From Paenibacillus sp. Root444D2 (GTDB lineage: Bacteria; Bacillota; Bacilli; Paenibacillales; NBRC-103111), in assembly GCF_001426375.1 (NCBI RefSeq), contig NZ_LMEO01000045.1:426928-490927 (forward strand): a stretch of 64,000 bases of DNA, read 5' to 3'. This document shows, piece after piece, positions 37,101-45,285 of the stretch; positions within the stretch are counted from its first letter, which is position 1, and each line of letters begins with the position of its first letter. A program made the position numbers and the translations under genes. Under the pieces are notes generated by a model. That model made no database searches. It was not told the origin of the DNA and worked only from the letters and a program-made list of their open reading frames with translations.

Positions 37101-37989
37101 GCACGAGCATCTGGTCCCCGTTCCACACGACCCGGTCCAAGTTCAGATTTCGCCCCGGATTGGCATGGCTGTGGTAGACCATATAATCGGAATCCAGATC
37201 GGGACCGCGAACGATGGAGTTATGCCCAAGCCCGACATGATCTCCTTCCGCATCGAGAAGAATCGGGTTCTGGGATGCGGCCGGCACAAAGCCCGCAACC
37301 GGACTCGAGCTGCTCGCGTAATCCACCCTGTAAGCATCGCTCCACACATGGTTTCCGGTATATGTCATATAGTATTTACCATTGCGTTTGATGACCGTCG
37401 GACCCTCGGTCCAACCATTCATCACGGCTCCGGTATTCAATTTCTCACCGAATGTATACGGATCGGACATCGGACGAACATCGATATTTCCGTTGCCCGT
37501 ACTGTAGAAGTACCATTGTCCGTCATCATCAATGAATACGTCTCCGTCAATACCATTTACCTTGTTGCCCGTTTGGGCCGTGAAAGGGCCTGTAGGGCTG
37601 GAGCTCTTCAGCACGCGATGACCTCGCTGCGTGGTACCGTCATCCCGAAGCAGAGCCGTATACATGTAAAAATCGCCGTTCCAGTAAACAACCTCCGGGG
37701 CATAGGCCCCTTTCGTAACCGGTTCCGTAGCGCACAGACCGCGATATTCCCAATGCACCAGGTCTTCCGACGACCAAACCTTCACACCTGGCTTATCGTC
37801 CACCGTACTGGTGTACAGATAGTAGACTCCGTTAAATTTCAAGATGAACGGATCGCCTTCCCCATAAAAATCCCCATTATCCCAACGCCATGAGTCCGAT
37901 ACGATTTGCGGATTGCTGTAAGCGAATCCTGATGCCGGAAAAGACATGATCAAGACAAAAGCAAGAAGTCCCGTCAACCATTTTTTCAT
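34135..37989 (-). CDS. Secreted GH43 with ConA-like and four CBM6-like modules
   Basis: A 1284-residue extracellular enzyme. The signal peptide ends near GFA (residue 23). Residues about 40-310 are a GH43 propeller with D46 (GDPFIL), D148 (GIDGDVFID) and E195 (WTEGP), all intact. A ConA-like module (about 315-490) follows, then a CBM6-like module (about 499-640), a linker, three closely similar CBM6-like modules (about 680-1085; repeated YHDNT, WNQTGEW, WLDD-TDLTG, IPNTGGWNNW), and a final ConA-like module. Such multi-CBM GH43 proteins act on arabinan or arabinoxylan; four modules give avidity for insoluble polymer. It is the last gene of the operon that starts at 43561. Confidence 0.92.
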   Translation of the reverse strand: MKKWLTGLLAFVLIMSFPASGFAYSNPQIVSDSWRWDNGDFYGEGDPFILKFNGVYYLYTSTVDDKPGVKVWSSEDLVHWEYRGLCATEPVTKGAYAPEVVYWNGDFYMYTALLRDDGTTQRGHRVLKSSSPTGPFTAQTGNKVNGIDGDVFIDDDGQWYFYSTGNGNIDVRPMSDPYTFGEKLNTGAVMNGWTEGPTVIKRNGKYYMTYTGNHVWSDAYRVDYASSSSPVAGFVPAASQNPILLDAEGDHVGLGHNSIVRGPDLDSDYMVYHSHANPGRNLNLDRVVWNGDQMLVLGPTTSEQPDPAMPEFSDRFQRNGLGYDWKVVGGGNWGIRDGSTLYQDAMGEPEQSRMLISQKATDDNFTAEFNLKQVEQGNSTNPQMGAVFSYKNEKNYGVAVLNSKQNRLETVFRVDGKDSERVTSSLPDGYDYTKWHQIRVEKEGSDYRIYVDGMLKQTRSIERLDKGKIGYTTTDAHADFGYVAFSNKVGGNSANAAYKPIPGEIQAIHFNPKGNGKPNGNSDHISISEATYGGHYVASFNKGNLPYNVNVSEAGTYDVVIRYAAAADARVKLELDESTVLTDTVQLPSTGGADQWNNQIIRDVKLPQGLHKLKVIADGGTFDFASLKLGRSTATTAVNDDFNDGNDFDWTKFEQGWRVNTGDAPPFDLPKPVPGIIEAPFYNTGGEGIGYHDNTPENIGGAYRGDSVDIRTNNNFNSLNVGWNQAGEWLKYNIDVKHAGMYKIEVTAATTFNDNQARIWLDDHTDLTGAINIPNTGGWNNWQTTVSEGVYLPEGRHAITFETLKGEYDFARLKFVSFDVPKSLPGVVEAIHYNTGGEGVGYHDNTSTNIGGQYRKDAVDIRVNPKGGWNVGWNQTGEWLKYNVGVAKPAAYDVSVRIATGLDGGKVRLWLDDTTDLTGVVDIPNTGGWNNWRNVKLGNLTLPEGDHTIKVEIVQGEYDFASLSFNTLNESKALPGTVHAVDYMNGGEGVAYHDNTPENIGRLYRTDAVDIRMLPEGFTTGWNQTGEWMKYNVDVAESGPYKLDLRVATAMDGSQVRFWLDDTTDLTGIINVPNTGNFQEWMTVKKEGVTLPAGKHTIKVEIVTGEFDFYSFRFHNDPIVPKQGVYKSVPKGYPKSVIGDSSWSDYIVETDIKLGENTQAGGNAGIIFRVNNPADGTLLGQNRNDFLQGYIAYLATDGVHLGKFNYNFQYLTGTALAGTAGNWQHMKVVASGTRIKVYVGDMENPLIDYTDQSGTAFTHGKIGVRSFNSESLIDNFIVTPNPAE
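34645..35970 (-). repeat. Three tandem CBM6-like coding repeats
   Basis: Three units of about 400 bases encode near-identical blocks: GY/AYHDNT, VDIR, VGWNQ/TGWNQ-x-GEW, WLDD-TDLTG, NIPNTGG/DIPNTGG and GEYDFA. Spacing is regular. The first CBM6-like module of the protein is more diverged. This points to recent internal duplication and possible copy-number variation by recombination. Confidence 0.8.
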
Positions 37990-38041
37990 TTATCATCAGC
38001 TCCTATTCCTGTTACCGTTAGCAGTGAGACCTTTACTCCCG

Positions 38042-40054
38042 TTAGCGAATGATTTCTAATACATAGACGGATGACGCCCTCAGCAGACAGGTCACTTGAG
38101 ATTTCATTACTGATAATTCATGAGCTTCGCAAACCACCGCATCCGGATGATTCACACTATTGAAACATTCGTAATCATCCGCTGTTACTTCCAACAGACG
38201 GGCTGTGCCCGATTCGGCAAATCCGTCCAGCTGCACGTCAGTTAGCGTATCTTCTAGACTTCGATTCACCATAAAGATCGTCAGTGTATCGCCACGAACA
38301 TTCGTACAAGCCACGACGTCCAATTTCGGTAGGTTATCAAGCTGGAGCGCAGCAGGTACAAGACTACTCACTTGAAAGCTGCCGCAATCGGTATGGCTCT
38401 CCACCACATAGCCCAAGTCTCGGTTAGCATACATTTTCATGACATAATAGCTTGGAGTGCCATACACAGTTAAGGAATTCTCACTTCTGCCAGCGGACTT
38501 ACCGCGAAACTGATCGGCATAGAAATCCCCTACTCGGATACATCCGCCAAGCCAGCCGTTGACGAGGTCGGAGAAGCTGCCTATTTCAATTAAATCGCTA
38601 TTTCGAATATATTCATTCAAATTCGCTGCATTTGCAGCCGCTGCTTCTAAGGTGTGTTCATTCGGAAGACCCTTGCGGATGGTATTCGGATAATACATCG
38701 TATTGTATTCGGTGATCGCCAATTTCAGGTGACCATAACGGGCGGATGATCCGAACATCTCCCTTAATTGCCTTACGGCTTCCCTCGTCCATTCTGGATA
38801 AGAGAGGATGGCCTTATAACGCTCTTCTTTCGGTGTATGAGCATTCATCCCAAAACGGTTGTATCCGTGATACAAATGCAAGGTTAAGTAATCGATCTGC
38901 TCAGCAGCTCGTTCCAGCAAGGTTTTGTTCCAATCCATTTTCTCATTCCCGCAAGCGAGCAGCCTAATCCCTGGATCTTTTGCTTTCATAGATTGAGCAA
39001 ATTGCGTGTAGCGTTCTGCGAATTGCTCAGCGCTGCAATGCCCGACCTGCCATGCTCCCCAAACTTCGTTGCCGATCTCCCAGTACTTCACGCCATATGG
39101 CTCGGTGTACCCGTTAGCAGCCCGCAGTTTTCCCATAGGTGTATCGGCATCGCCATTACAATATTCAACCCACTCAGCCGCTTCTTTCGGTGTTCCCGAA
39201 CCATCGTTTACACAAATAAGGGGCTCCACATTCAGTTCACGGCAAAACCTAATAAACTCATCCGTTCCAAAATACTTATTCGTCCAGCCCCCCCATGCTT
39301 CATTGATAACACTGGGGCGCTCATACACAGGGCCAATTGCTTGCTGCCAATGATAGGCACTAATATAATTCCCGGCAAGCCGCATCATGCCGGCGTTTAA
39401 GTCCCTGGTCATATCCATAACTTCCTTGCGAACATTGCCTACACTGTCAGAAGGAAGCAGCGAAATATGATCTAACCAAAGCATCCCCGTGGATACATGA
39501 TCCAGCCAGCGTTCATGCTCCAAAGGTACATATAATCGGAACTCCGCATGCTCACAAGACCGACTGACCGTCAGTCGCGATTCATAGTGCTTCCAATTAT
39601 GGCTCACCACATCGATTCGCGTGGAACCAAGCACTTCTTCACTTTTCCTATCTACAATCTCTGCTACAACATACTTGATTTCGATAGAAGCCCGTGCATA
39701 CAGAGCCAAATAATAGCCTTCCGGGTCCTGTTTTACAGCAATTGCTTGGCTTAGACCTGCATAAGCCTCATCGTCGCTATAGATTCGTACCCGCTGACTA
39801 TGTCCGGAATGATGCGCAGCAGCGGGTTCGAGCGCATAAAGAGTACTCTTCCCGTTCGTATAAGGACGCCAGCGTCCGGAAAGCCCACTGTATGTCACGT
39901 CTGCACTTTCAAAATCCATATCCGCAAGCGGATAGGCCAACATCGCATCCATATGATCACGGATATCTTCCACAAAATGTCCGAATATGTAAGGATTAAT
40001 TCGGTCCTTACGGACTTGATTCGTCTTCACCTGGATCTTAGCTCTTGCTTGCAT
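38042..40054 (-). CDS. GH51 alpha-L-arabinofuranosidase
   Basis: About 670 residues, no signal peptide, cytoplasmic. The start at ATG 40054 follows GGAAGGAAG and gives MQARAKIQVKTNQVRKDRINPYIFGHFVED, the usual GH51 beginning; an ATG at 40075 just after the permease stop is an alternative. The acid/base is E330 in KYWEIGNEVWGAW and the nucleophile is E449 in LAITEYNTMYY. GH51 enzymes release terminal arabinofuranose from arabino-oligosaccharides, so it would finish what the secreted GH43 starts. It follows the LplC-like permease by about 24 bases in the same operon. Confidence 0.94.
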   Translation of the reverse strand: MQARAKIQVKTNQVRKDRINPYIFGHFVEDIRDHMDAMLAYPLADMDFESADVTYSGLSGRWRPYTNGKSTLYALEPAAAHHSGHSQRVRIYSDDEAYAGLSQAIAVKQDPEGYYLALYARASIEIKYVVAEIVDRKSEEVLGSTRIDVVSHNWKHYESRLTVSRSCEHAEFRLYVPLEHERWLDHVSTGMLWLDHISLLPSDSVGNVRKEVMDMTRDLNAGMMRLAGNYISAYHWQQAIGPVYERPSVINEAWGGWTNKYFGTDEFIRFCRELNVEPLICVNDGSGTPKEAAEWVEYCNGDADTPMGKLRAANGYTEPYGVKYWEIGNEVWGAWQVGHCSAEQFAERYTQFAQSMKAKDPGIRLLACGNEKMDWNKTLLERAAEQIDYLTLHLYHGYNRFGMNAHTPKEERYKAILSYPEWTREAVRQLREMFGSSARYGHLKLAITEYNTMYYPNTIRKGLPNEHTLEAAAANAANLNEYIRNSDLIEIGSFSDLVNGWLGGCIRVGDFYADQFRGKSAGRSENSLTVYGTPSYYVMKMYANRDLGYVVESHTDCGSFQVSSLVPAALQLDNLPKLDVVACTNVRGDTLTIFMVNRSLEDTLTDVQLDGFAESGTARLLEVTADDYECFNSVNHPDAVVCEAHELSVMKSQVTCLLRASSVYVLEIIR

Positions 40055-40078
40055 GAACACAACGCTTCCTTCCATCCA

Positions 40079-40972
40079 TTATCCTTTTAATGATCCAATC
40101 ATAACGCCCTTCACAAAATGCTTCTGTACAAAAGGATACATCAGCAGTACTGGCAAGCTGGAAATAATAATCACCACATATTTGATACTCTCAGCCAGCA
40201 GGATTTTGGATTCCAGTCCTGCGTTGCTGTCCAACGCATCCGCCTGACTGATCATCAGCACTTCACGCAGCACAAGCTGTAACGGGTACATCTCCTTGCT
40301 GCGAATGTAGATCAAGGCATTAAAGAATGAGTTCCAGTGTCCGACCGCATAAAAAAGGATCATAACGGCCAAGATCGGTTTGGATAGCGGCAATATCACA
40401 TGTGTCAACAGCTTCCAGTTCGAACACCCGTCGATATGGGCCGCTTCCTGAATCTCCCAAGGAATGTTTGATTGAAAATAGGTTCTCATCACAATCAGAT
40501 TATAAGTGGCGATAGCGCCGGGAATGACTAGCGCCCACATCGTATCCACCATTCCTAAATTTTTCACGAGGAGATAAGACGGAATGAGACCCCCGCTGAA
40601 AAACATCGTAAGCGTAACAAAAAACATTATGATTCCCCGCCCTGGCAGGTCAGGTCTCGACAGCGGATAGGCCGCTAATGTTGTCATGACCAAATTAATG
40701 ACCGTACCTACTGCCGTATACAGAATGGTATTGCCGTATCCGGTCCATATTTGATCGTTTTGAAAGACATTCCGATAGGCCTCTAAAGTGATCTGTTTAG
40801 GCAGCAAAATCACTTCCCCATTCAGCACCAGCGCAGGGTCACTGAAGGAGGCACTAACGATAAATATTAGCGGGTACAGTACCACTACGACGATAAGGAT
40901 AGCCAATGCGTTAACCACGGCATCGAATATTTTTTCATCCGACTTCCTTTTCATGAGCGTTTGCTCCTGCAT
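40079..40972 (-). CDS. ABC oligosaccharide importer permease, LplC/YtcP-like
   Basis: A 297-residue six-span permease of the MalG side. The ends are characteristic: IFDAVVNALAILIVVVVLYPLIFIVSASFSDP at the start and LLMYPFVQKHFVKGVMIGSLKG at the end. The EAA loop reads IQEAAHIDGCSNWKLLTHVILPLSKPIL. These LplC-type subunits serve binding proteins of the LplA type for pectin- and hemicellulose-derived oligomers. It lies 14 bases after its partner permease. Confidence 0.94.
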   Translation of the reverse strand: MQEQTLMKRKSDEKIFDAVVNALAILIVVVVLYPLIFIVSASFSDPALVLNGEVILLPKQITLEAYRNVFQNDQIWTGYGNTILYTAVGTVINLVMTTLAAYPLSRPDLPGRGIIMFFVTLTMFFSGGLIPSYLLVKNLGMVDTMWALVIPGAIATYNLIVMRTYFQSNIPWEIQEAAHIDGCSNWKLLTHVILPLSKPILAVMILFYAVGHWNSFFNALIYIRSKEMYPLQLVLREVLMISQADALDSNAGLESKILLAESIKYVVIIISSLPVLLMYPFVQKHFVKGVMIGSLKG

Positions 40973-40986
40973 TGCTTATCCCCTCC

Positions 40987-41943
40987 TCACCATAAACTTG
41001 TCTCCGCCTTTTTACGGGCAAAGCGATTCACGAGTAACAGCAGCGCCAGGTTAATGATGGAGTTAAACAAGCCAATGGCAGCTGTATAGCTGTATTCCCC
41101 TTTTAAAATACCTTCCGAGTAGACAAATGTAGAAATGACATCGCTGGATTCCAAATTCAAATTATTTTGCATAAGCAAAATTTTCTCAAAACCGACATTC
41201 ATGAAATGTCCGACATCGAGAATAAGCAAAATGACGATGACCGGCAGAATGCCTGGAATGGATACGTGCCAAATACGCCGCAACCGGCTCGCGCCGTCCA
41301 TTTTGGCCGCTTCATACAGCTGCGGATTGACTCCGGCCAGGGCTGCTATATAAATAATCGATTGCCAACCCATATTTTGCCATATGTTGGAACCGATAAA
41401 GATCGACTTAAACCAGGCCGCTGATTCGAGAAATCGAACCGGCGCTCCGCCAAATGCCGCAATAATCGAATTCACAGGACCTCCGCGTGGAGATAAAAAC
41501 AGCATCAGCATCCCTACCATGACGACGATGGAGATAAAATGAGGGGTATACGTAATATTTTGCACAATTTTGCTGAATGTTTTGTTACGGATTTCCGTAA
41601 TGAGTAAGGCCAGGAGGATAGGAATTGGAAAAGCAAACAATAAAGAGAACAAGTTAATCGAAATGGTGTTCCAAAGCAGCCTCCAGAAATAATAGGATCC
41701 TATGAATCGTTGGAAATGGTCTAGCCCCACCCACGCGCTGCCGCTGATTCCCTTGGCCGGACTGAAGTTTTTAAATGCGATTTGCAAACCATACAATGGC
41801 CCATAATGGAACACAAGGTACCATACGATAGGAATGAGCAGCATCAGGTAGAGATCGTATCGACTTACGATCGATTTATAAAGACTGGAGCGCCTCGATC
41901 GGGATCGAGACGCAACGCCCACAGTATTTACCACACTCTTCAT
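40987..41943 (-). CDS. ABC oligosaccharide importer permease, LplB-like
   Basis: A 318-residue permease of the MalF side. The start is set at ATG 41943, where GGAGG stands upstream; a longer frame overlaps the binding-protein stop. The arginine/serine-rich N-terminal tail is followed by YDLYLMLLIPIVWYLVFHYGPLYGLQIAFKNF, a hallmark of LplB proteins. The EAA loop reads LYEAAKMDGASRLRRIWHVSIPGI. It ends FARKKAETSLW, as in this family. Second gene of the operon. Confidence 0.94.
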   Translation of the reverse strand: MKSVVNTVGVASRSRSRRSSLYKSIVSRYDLYLMLLIPIVWYLVFHYGPLYGLQIAFKNFSPAKGISGSAWVGLDHFQRFIGSYYFWRLLWNTISINLFSLLFAFPIPILLALLITEIRNKTFSKIVQNITYTPHFISIVVMVGMLMLFLSPRGGPVNSIIAAFGGAPVRFLESAAWFKSIFIGSNIWQNMGWQSIIYIAALAGVNPQLYEAAKMDGASRLRRIWHVSIPGILPVIVILLILDVGHFMNVGFEKILLMQNNLNLESSDVISTFVYSEGILKGEYSYTAAIGLFNSIINLALLLLVNRFARKKAETSLW

Positions 41944-41971
41944 CTGTAGCCCTCCAGCGGGTATGCGGTGC

Positions 41972-43561
41972 TTAGTTTTGTTTTTTGAGGTTATCATAAG
42001 TGGCTTGGTATAGCTGCTGCAGCTCATCAATTTTCATTTTCTTCAAAGTGGCCTGGAACTCGCCCCATTTATCGAAGTTAAGCGCGCCTACAATAAACTT
42101 GGTGCTCTGCTCCTCGTAATATTTATCAATATCGTTCCGCAGCATATTGATTTTTAGAGCCGTTTGTTCGTCGAACATAGGTGGTGCGAACTTAACTTTC
42201 GGCATGAACGGGTCCAGCTTCTTTTGAGCTTCTTGAACCTGCAGCGGATTGATGTAAGACGCTACCTTCTCGCTGATCAGATGCGGCGCCCCGCCTCCGG
42301 CATATGGGGTGATTTTGGATTGATTGCCGGTCGCCAAGAAGGCATCTGTATAATAAGGAATCCCCTCTCGCAATTCATAATTCTCGCCTTTACGACCAAA
42401 TCGAAGCAAGGTGGATCCTTCGTCGCTGTAGAAATAATCGATCCAACGCATCGTCGCTTCCGGATACTTGTTAACCGGGGTGATGGCAAAAGCTCCAAAA
42501 TCTCTCGGTACCGGAGCTGCATTGCTCTGCATTCTGTCGCCATGCGGTCCCTTGACCGGGGCTATACCCATATATTGATTTGCAACTTTCGTATCCAGCA
42601 TCGGATTGTTCGTCTGATCAAAGAAGAAACCGGTATTTCCGGACCCTTGCTTGGCCAGATATTGAGCTTCCTTTTGTGTAAACAGCTCTTGATCCAGCAG
42701 CTTCTCCGAATACAGCTTGTTTAAATACATCAACAATTCCTTATTCCGATCACTACCCATCCAAATATTAACCTTGTCATTGTCCAAGTTAATGTTATAA
42801 CCAAACTGAAGATCCAATCCAAAAGATCCGGCCATTTGCGTTACGACAGACAATTTGTCGTTGCGTGCAGTCATCGGAAGCTCGTCTTGTTTGCCGTTGC
42901 CGTTAGGATCTTTTTCCCGGAAAGCTTTCAGCACCTCGTACAGTTCATCCGTAGTCTCAGGTTCCTTCAGATTCAGTTTCTTCAGCCATGCTTGATTCAT
43001 CCATCTTTTATCGGTTCTGGCGGAGTTGACGGTCACAATCCCCGGGATGGCATAAATATGGCCTTCAGGTGTTGTTATGGCGGAACGAATCTCTGGATAC
43101 GTTTCCATTAACTTCTTAAGGTTTGGAGCGTAAGAATCAATCAGCTTCTCGAGTGGAATTAATTGACCGCCAGCACCGTATTTAATTGCCTCTAATTGTG
43201 TAAGACCTGAGCGATACATGGCATCAGGAAGCTCATTCGATGCAAACAACAGATTCTTTTTCTCAGGAAAGCCATCCGTTGGTGCCTCGATAAATTCCAC
43301 TTGAACATTGCTCATTTTTTCAAAGTCCTTGAACACCGGCATATCCTTAAATGGTCCATTGGTTGGCGCAATTCTTGTGAACATTTTCAGCTTAATCGGC
43401 TCTTTCACAATGGGAAATCCCGCTGAAGATACAGTTTTCACATCATCTACTTTGGTTGTGCCCTCTTTCTCTTTACTCGGGGTATCCGAGCTGCAGGCGC
43501 TAAGTGCCATACTGGATACTACTAAAGTTGAAAGCAGTACCGTCCCCCAATTTCTTTTCAT
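41972..43561 (-). CDS. LplA-like oligosaccharide-binding lipoprotein
   Basis: A 529-residue lipoprotein with signal MKRNWGTVLLSTLVVSSMALSAC and lipobox ALSAC (C23). The mature part is a family 1 solute-binding protein with the LplA hallmark KDPNGNGKQDELPMTA and the block ELYEVLKAFREKD. It captures oligosaccharides for the two permeases that follow. It is the first gene of the operon: binding protein, two permeases, GH51, GH43-CBM6. Its upstream region has a -10 element and a palindromic cre-like operator just past the expected transcription start. Confidence 0.94.
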   Translation of the reverse strand: MKRNWGTVLLSTLVVSSMALSACSSDTPSKEKEGTTKVDDVKTVSSAGFPIVKEPIKLKMFTRIAPTNGPFKDMPVFKDFEKMSNVQVEFIEAPTDGFPEKKNLLFASNELPDAMYRSGLTQLEAIKYGAGGQLIPLEKLIDSYAPNLKKLMETYPEIRSAITTPEGHIYAIPGIVTVNSARTDKRWMNQAWLKKLNLKEPETTDELYEVLKAFREKDPNGNGKQDELPMTARNDKLSVVTQMAGSFGLDLQFGYNINLDNDKVNIWMGSDRNKELLMYLNKLYSEKLLDQELFTQKEAQYLAKQGSGNTGFFFDQTNNPMLDTKVANQYMGIAPVKGPHGDRMQSNAAPVPRDFGAFAITPVNKYPEATMRWIDYFYSDEGSTLLRFGRKGENYELREGIPYYTDAFLATGNQSKITPYAGGGAPHLISEKVASYINPLQVQEAQKKLDPFMPKVKFAPPMFDEQTALKINMLRNDIDKYYEEQSTKFIVGALNFDKWGEFQATLKKMKIDELQQLYQATYDNLKKQN

Positions 43562-43590
43562 TCTTTCGTTCCTCCGATCACGTTGTTTTC

Positions 43591-43619
43591 ACCCTTAAAA
43601 GAAAGCGTTTTCTAAGGGT
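43591..43619. promoter_or_regulatory. Palindromic operator with cre-like core
   Basis: ACCCTTA (43591-43597) and TAAGGGT (43613-43619) flank a core in which 43599-43613 fits the cre consensus with one mismatch (AG in place of TG). The site starts next to the expected transcription start of the importer operon and lies 30-58 bases before the ATG, so a bound repressor would act as a roadblock; the RNA could also fold into a hairpin. Confidence 0.55.
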
Positions 43620-43626
43620 TGATCTA

Positions 43627-43632
43627 AGTATA
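43627..43632 (-). promoter_or_regulatory. -10 element of the arabinan importer operon
   Basis: TATACT on the minus strand. A TTGAAT lies 21 bases upstream, too far for a good -35, which suggests dependence on an activator such as the AraC-type response regulator encoded next door. Confidence 0.5.
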
Positions 43633-43677
43633 GTTAATTAATGCTTTGGGATGATTCAACATTTATGACTTTCCATT

Positions 43678-45282
43678 CTACTTTTTTGACGGTTTCAGAT
43701 GATCCATGTACGCCTGAGGTGTCATTCCTGTTATGCTTTTAAACACTTTAAAAAAGTACGTATAACTCAAAAATCCAACCTCACTGCTAATCTGTTTCAA
43801 CGCATAGGTGCCGGATTCCATAAGCATGCAGCTCGTTTTAATACGAACCCGGTTCAAATACTCTGTGAAGGTCATAGCCGTTTCCTCTTTGAACAATCTG
43901 CTTAAATAGGAAGGATTCAGATTAAGGGCACTCGCCGTAATGTCCAAGGAGATGTTGGAGGCATAGTTATCGGCGATAAACTGTATGGCTTTCGAAATAT
44001 GACGCGAATAGGATCCTCCTGCATGCTCTTTCTTAATAGCCTCAACAATTCGTGCATAGTAATTTAACAACCATCTCTCCAGCTCAGCAACGCTTCCCAT
44101 TCGCCCAAGCTCATTCCTCGAGGGGATGAGCCCGTTATCTTCTAAGGATGAATGAGGAAAATGCCGCTTCCATGCCCTTTCAACAAGATGAAGCATTTCG
44201 CTTACAATGATTTGCACTGTCATAGCGTAGACTGGCTGACTACGCAGTGCACCAAAAATGGTTGAAATGATTTGATTTATTCTTTCCCCATCAAACCGCT
44301 CCAGAAAAAGCAGCAATTGCTTCTGTTCTTCCATTAAAAGAGAGTCTTTCAGGATGGATGCGTTCAATCCTTGATCGAACATGACGTTTATATCCTCGTT
44401 TGCTTTGGTATAGCTGGAGCCAACCAACCGCAAATTTCCGCATAGCGGTCCTATGGCATAGACACATTTTAAGTTAAGGAATTTCTCGAGAGAATGAGCC
44501 AGGGAGCTCGTGGCTTGATTGATTTGGGTTGTAACCGTATGTTCACTTCGATCTTCCGAAGAAAACAGGACAATAAAGCGTCCCTCCCCCACATAGCCTA
44601 CCGTCCGCTTCTGAATGTCGCCAATTGCCATTTGCATGACTTCCGTGGCCTGCTGAACAAACCGATTTTTCTGTACATCGGTAAAGGACTCCGTCAACAA
44701 CAGAAAAGGTACGATTTGTACAGCTGCGGTTCCATAAGTGATGGAATTGGTATACAGATCATTGTCCCTTGCATAAGACTGCAGCGCTTCCCCGGCTTCT
44801 TGTACATCTCTAGCCAAATTAGCTACATAGTCGCGAAGAATAACCGGACTTAGCCGTTCAATCATCTGGGTTTGAGCACTTCGAGCTTCATGCTCTCGTT
44901 CTTCACTCTGCCATTCCTGAACCGCTTTATCTAGAAGCGTCAATAGAGCTCCCGCGTTCAAGCGATGCTTGAGCAAATAATCCATAGCCCCGTTCATGAG
45001 GCAGGTCCGAACATAATCGTAATCGTCAAAACTGCTCAGCATGATCATTTTAACCTTGGGAAACCGGTCTTTGATCATACGGCTCAGTTCTACCCCATTC
45101 ATTAACGGCATGCTTACGTCTAAAATTGCGATATGCGGAGGTTGCTGCTCCATCATGGAAAGCGCCATAGATCCGTTATGTGCTTCACCGCTTATGGTGA
45201 ATCCATGCTTTTCCCAATCCAACATACTCTTCACATCGTTTCGTGCCAACGCCTCATCATCGACCAATAATACCTGAAACAT
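43678..45282 (-). CDS. YesN-like response regulator (REC plus AraC HTH)
   Basis: A 534-residue regulator. Residues 1-125 are a receiver domain with D8-D9, the phosphorylation site D55 in AILDVSMP and the switch lysine in DYLLKHRLN. Residues about 430-534 are an AraC-type double HTH (SLDITASALNLNPSYLSRLFKEETAMTFTEYLNRVRI, then QISSEVGFLSYTYFFKVFKSITGMTP). The middle 300 residues are a linker domain of unknown fold. GGAGG precedes the ATG. It directly follows its kinase gene and is probably the activator of the arabinan importer operon that starts about 120 bases beyond its stop. Confidence 0.93.
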   Translation of the reverse strand: MFQVLLVDDEALARNDVKSMLDWEKHGFTISGEAHNGSMALSMMEQQPPHIAILDVSMPLMNGVELSRMIKDRFPKVKMIMLSSFDDYDYVRTCLMNGAMDYLLKHRLNAGALLTLLDKAVQEWQSEEREHEARSAQTQMIERLSPVILRDYVANLARDVQEAGEALQSYARDNDLYTNSITYGTAAVQIVPFLLLTESFTDVQKNRFVQQATEVMQMAIGDIQKRTVGYVGEGRFIVLFSSEDRSEHTVTTQINQATSSLAHSLEKFLNLKCVYAIGPLCGNLRLVGSSYTKANEDINVMFDQGLNASILKDSLLMEEQKQLLLFLERFDGERINQIISTIFGALRSQPVYAMTVQIIVSEMLHLVERAWKRHFPHSSLEDNGLIPSRNELGRMGSVAELERWLLNYYARIVEAIKKEHAGGSYSRHISKAIQFIADNYASNISLDITASALNLNPSYLSRLFKEETAMTFTEYLNRVRIKTSCMLMESGTYALKQISSEVGFLSYTYFFKVFKSITGMTPQAYMDHLKPSKK

Positions 45283-45285
45283 TCC

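Noticed and set aside
36775-37893. A 372-codon plus-strand frame opposite the CBM6-bearing GH43
   Set aside because: It is antisense to a gene with intact catalytic residues, has no ribosome binding site and reads as a mirror of coding DNA.
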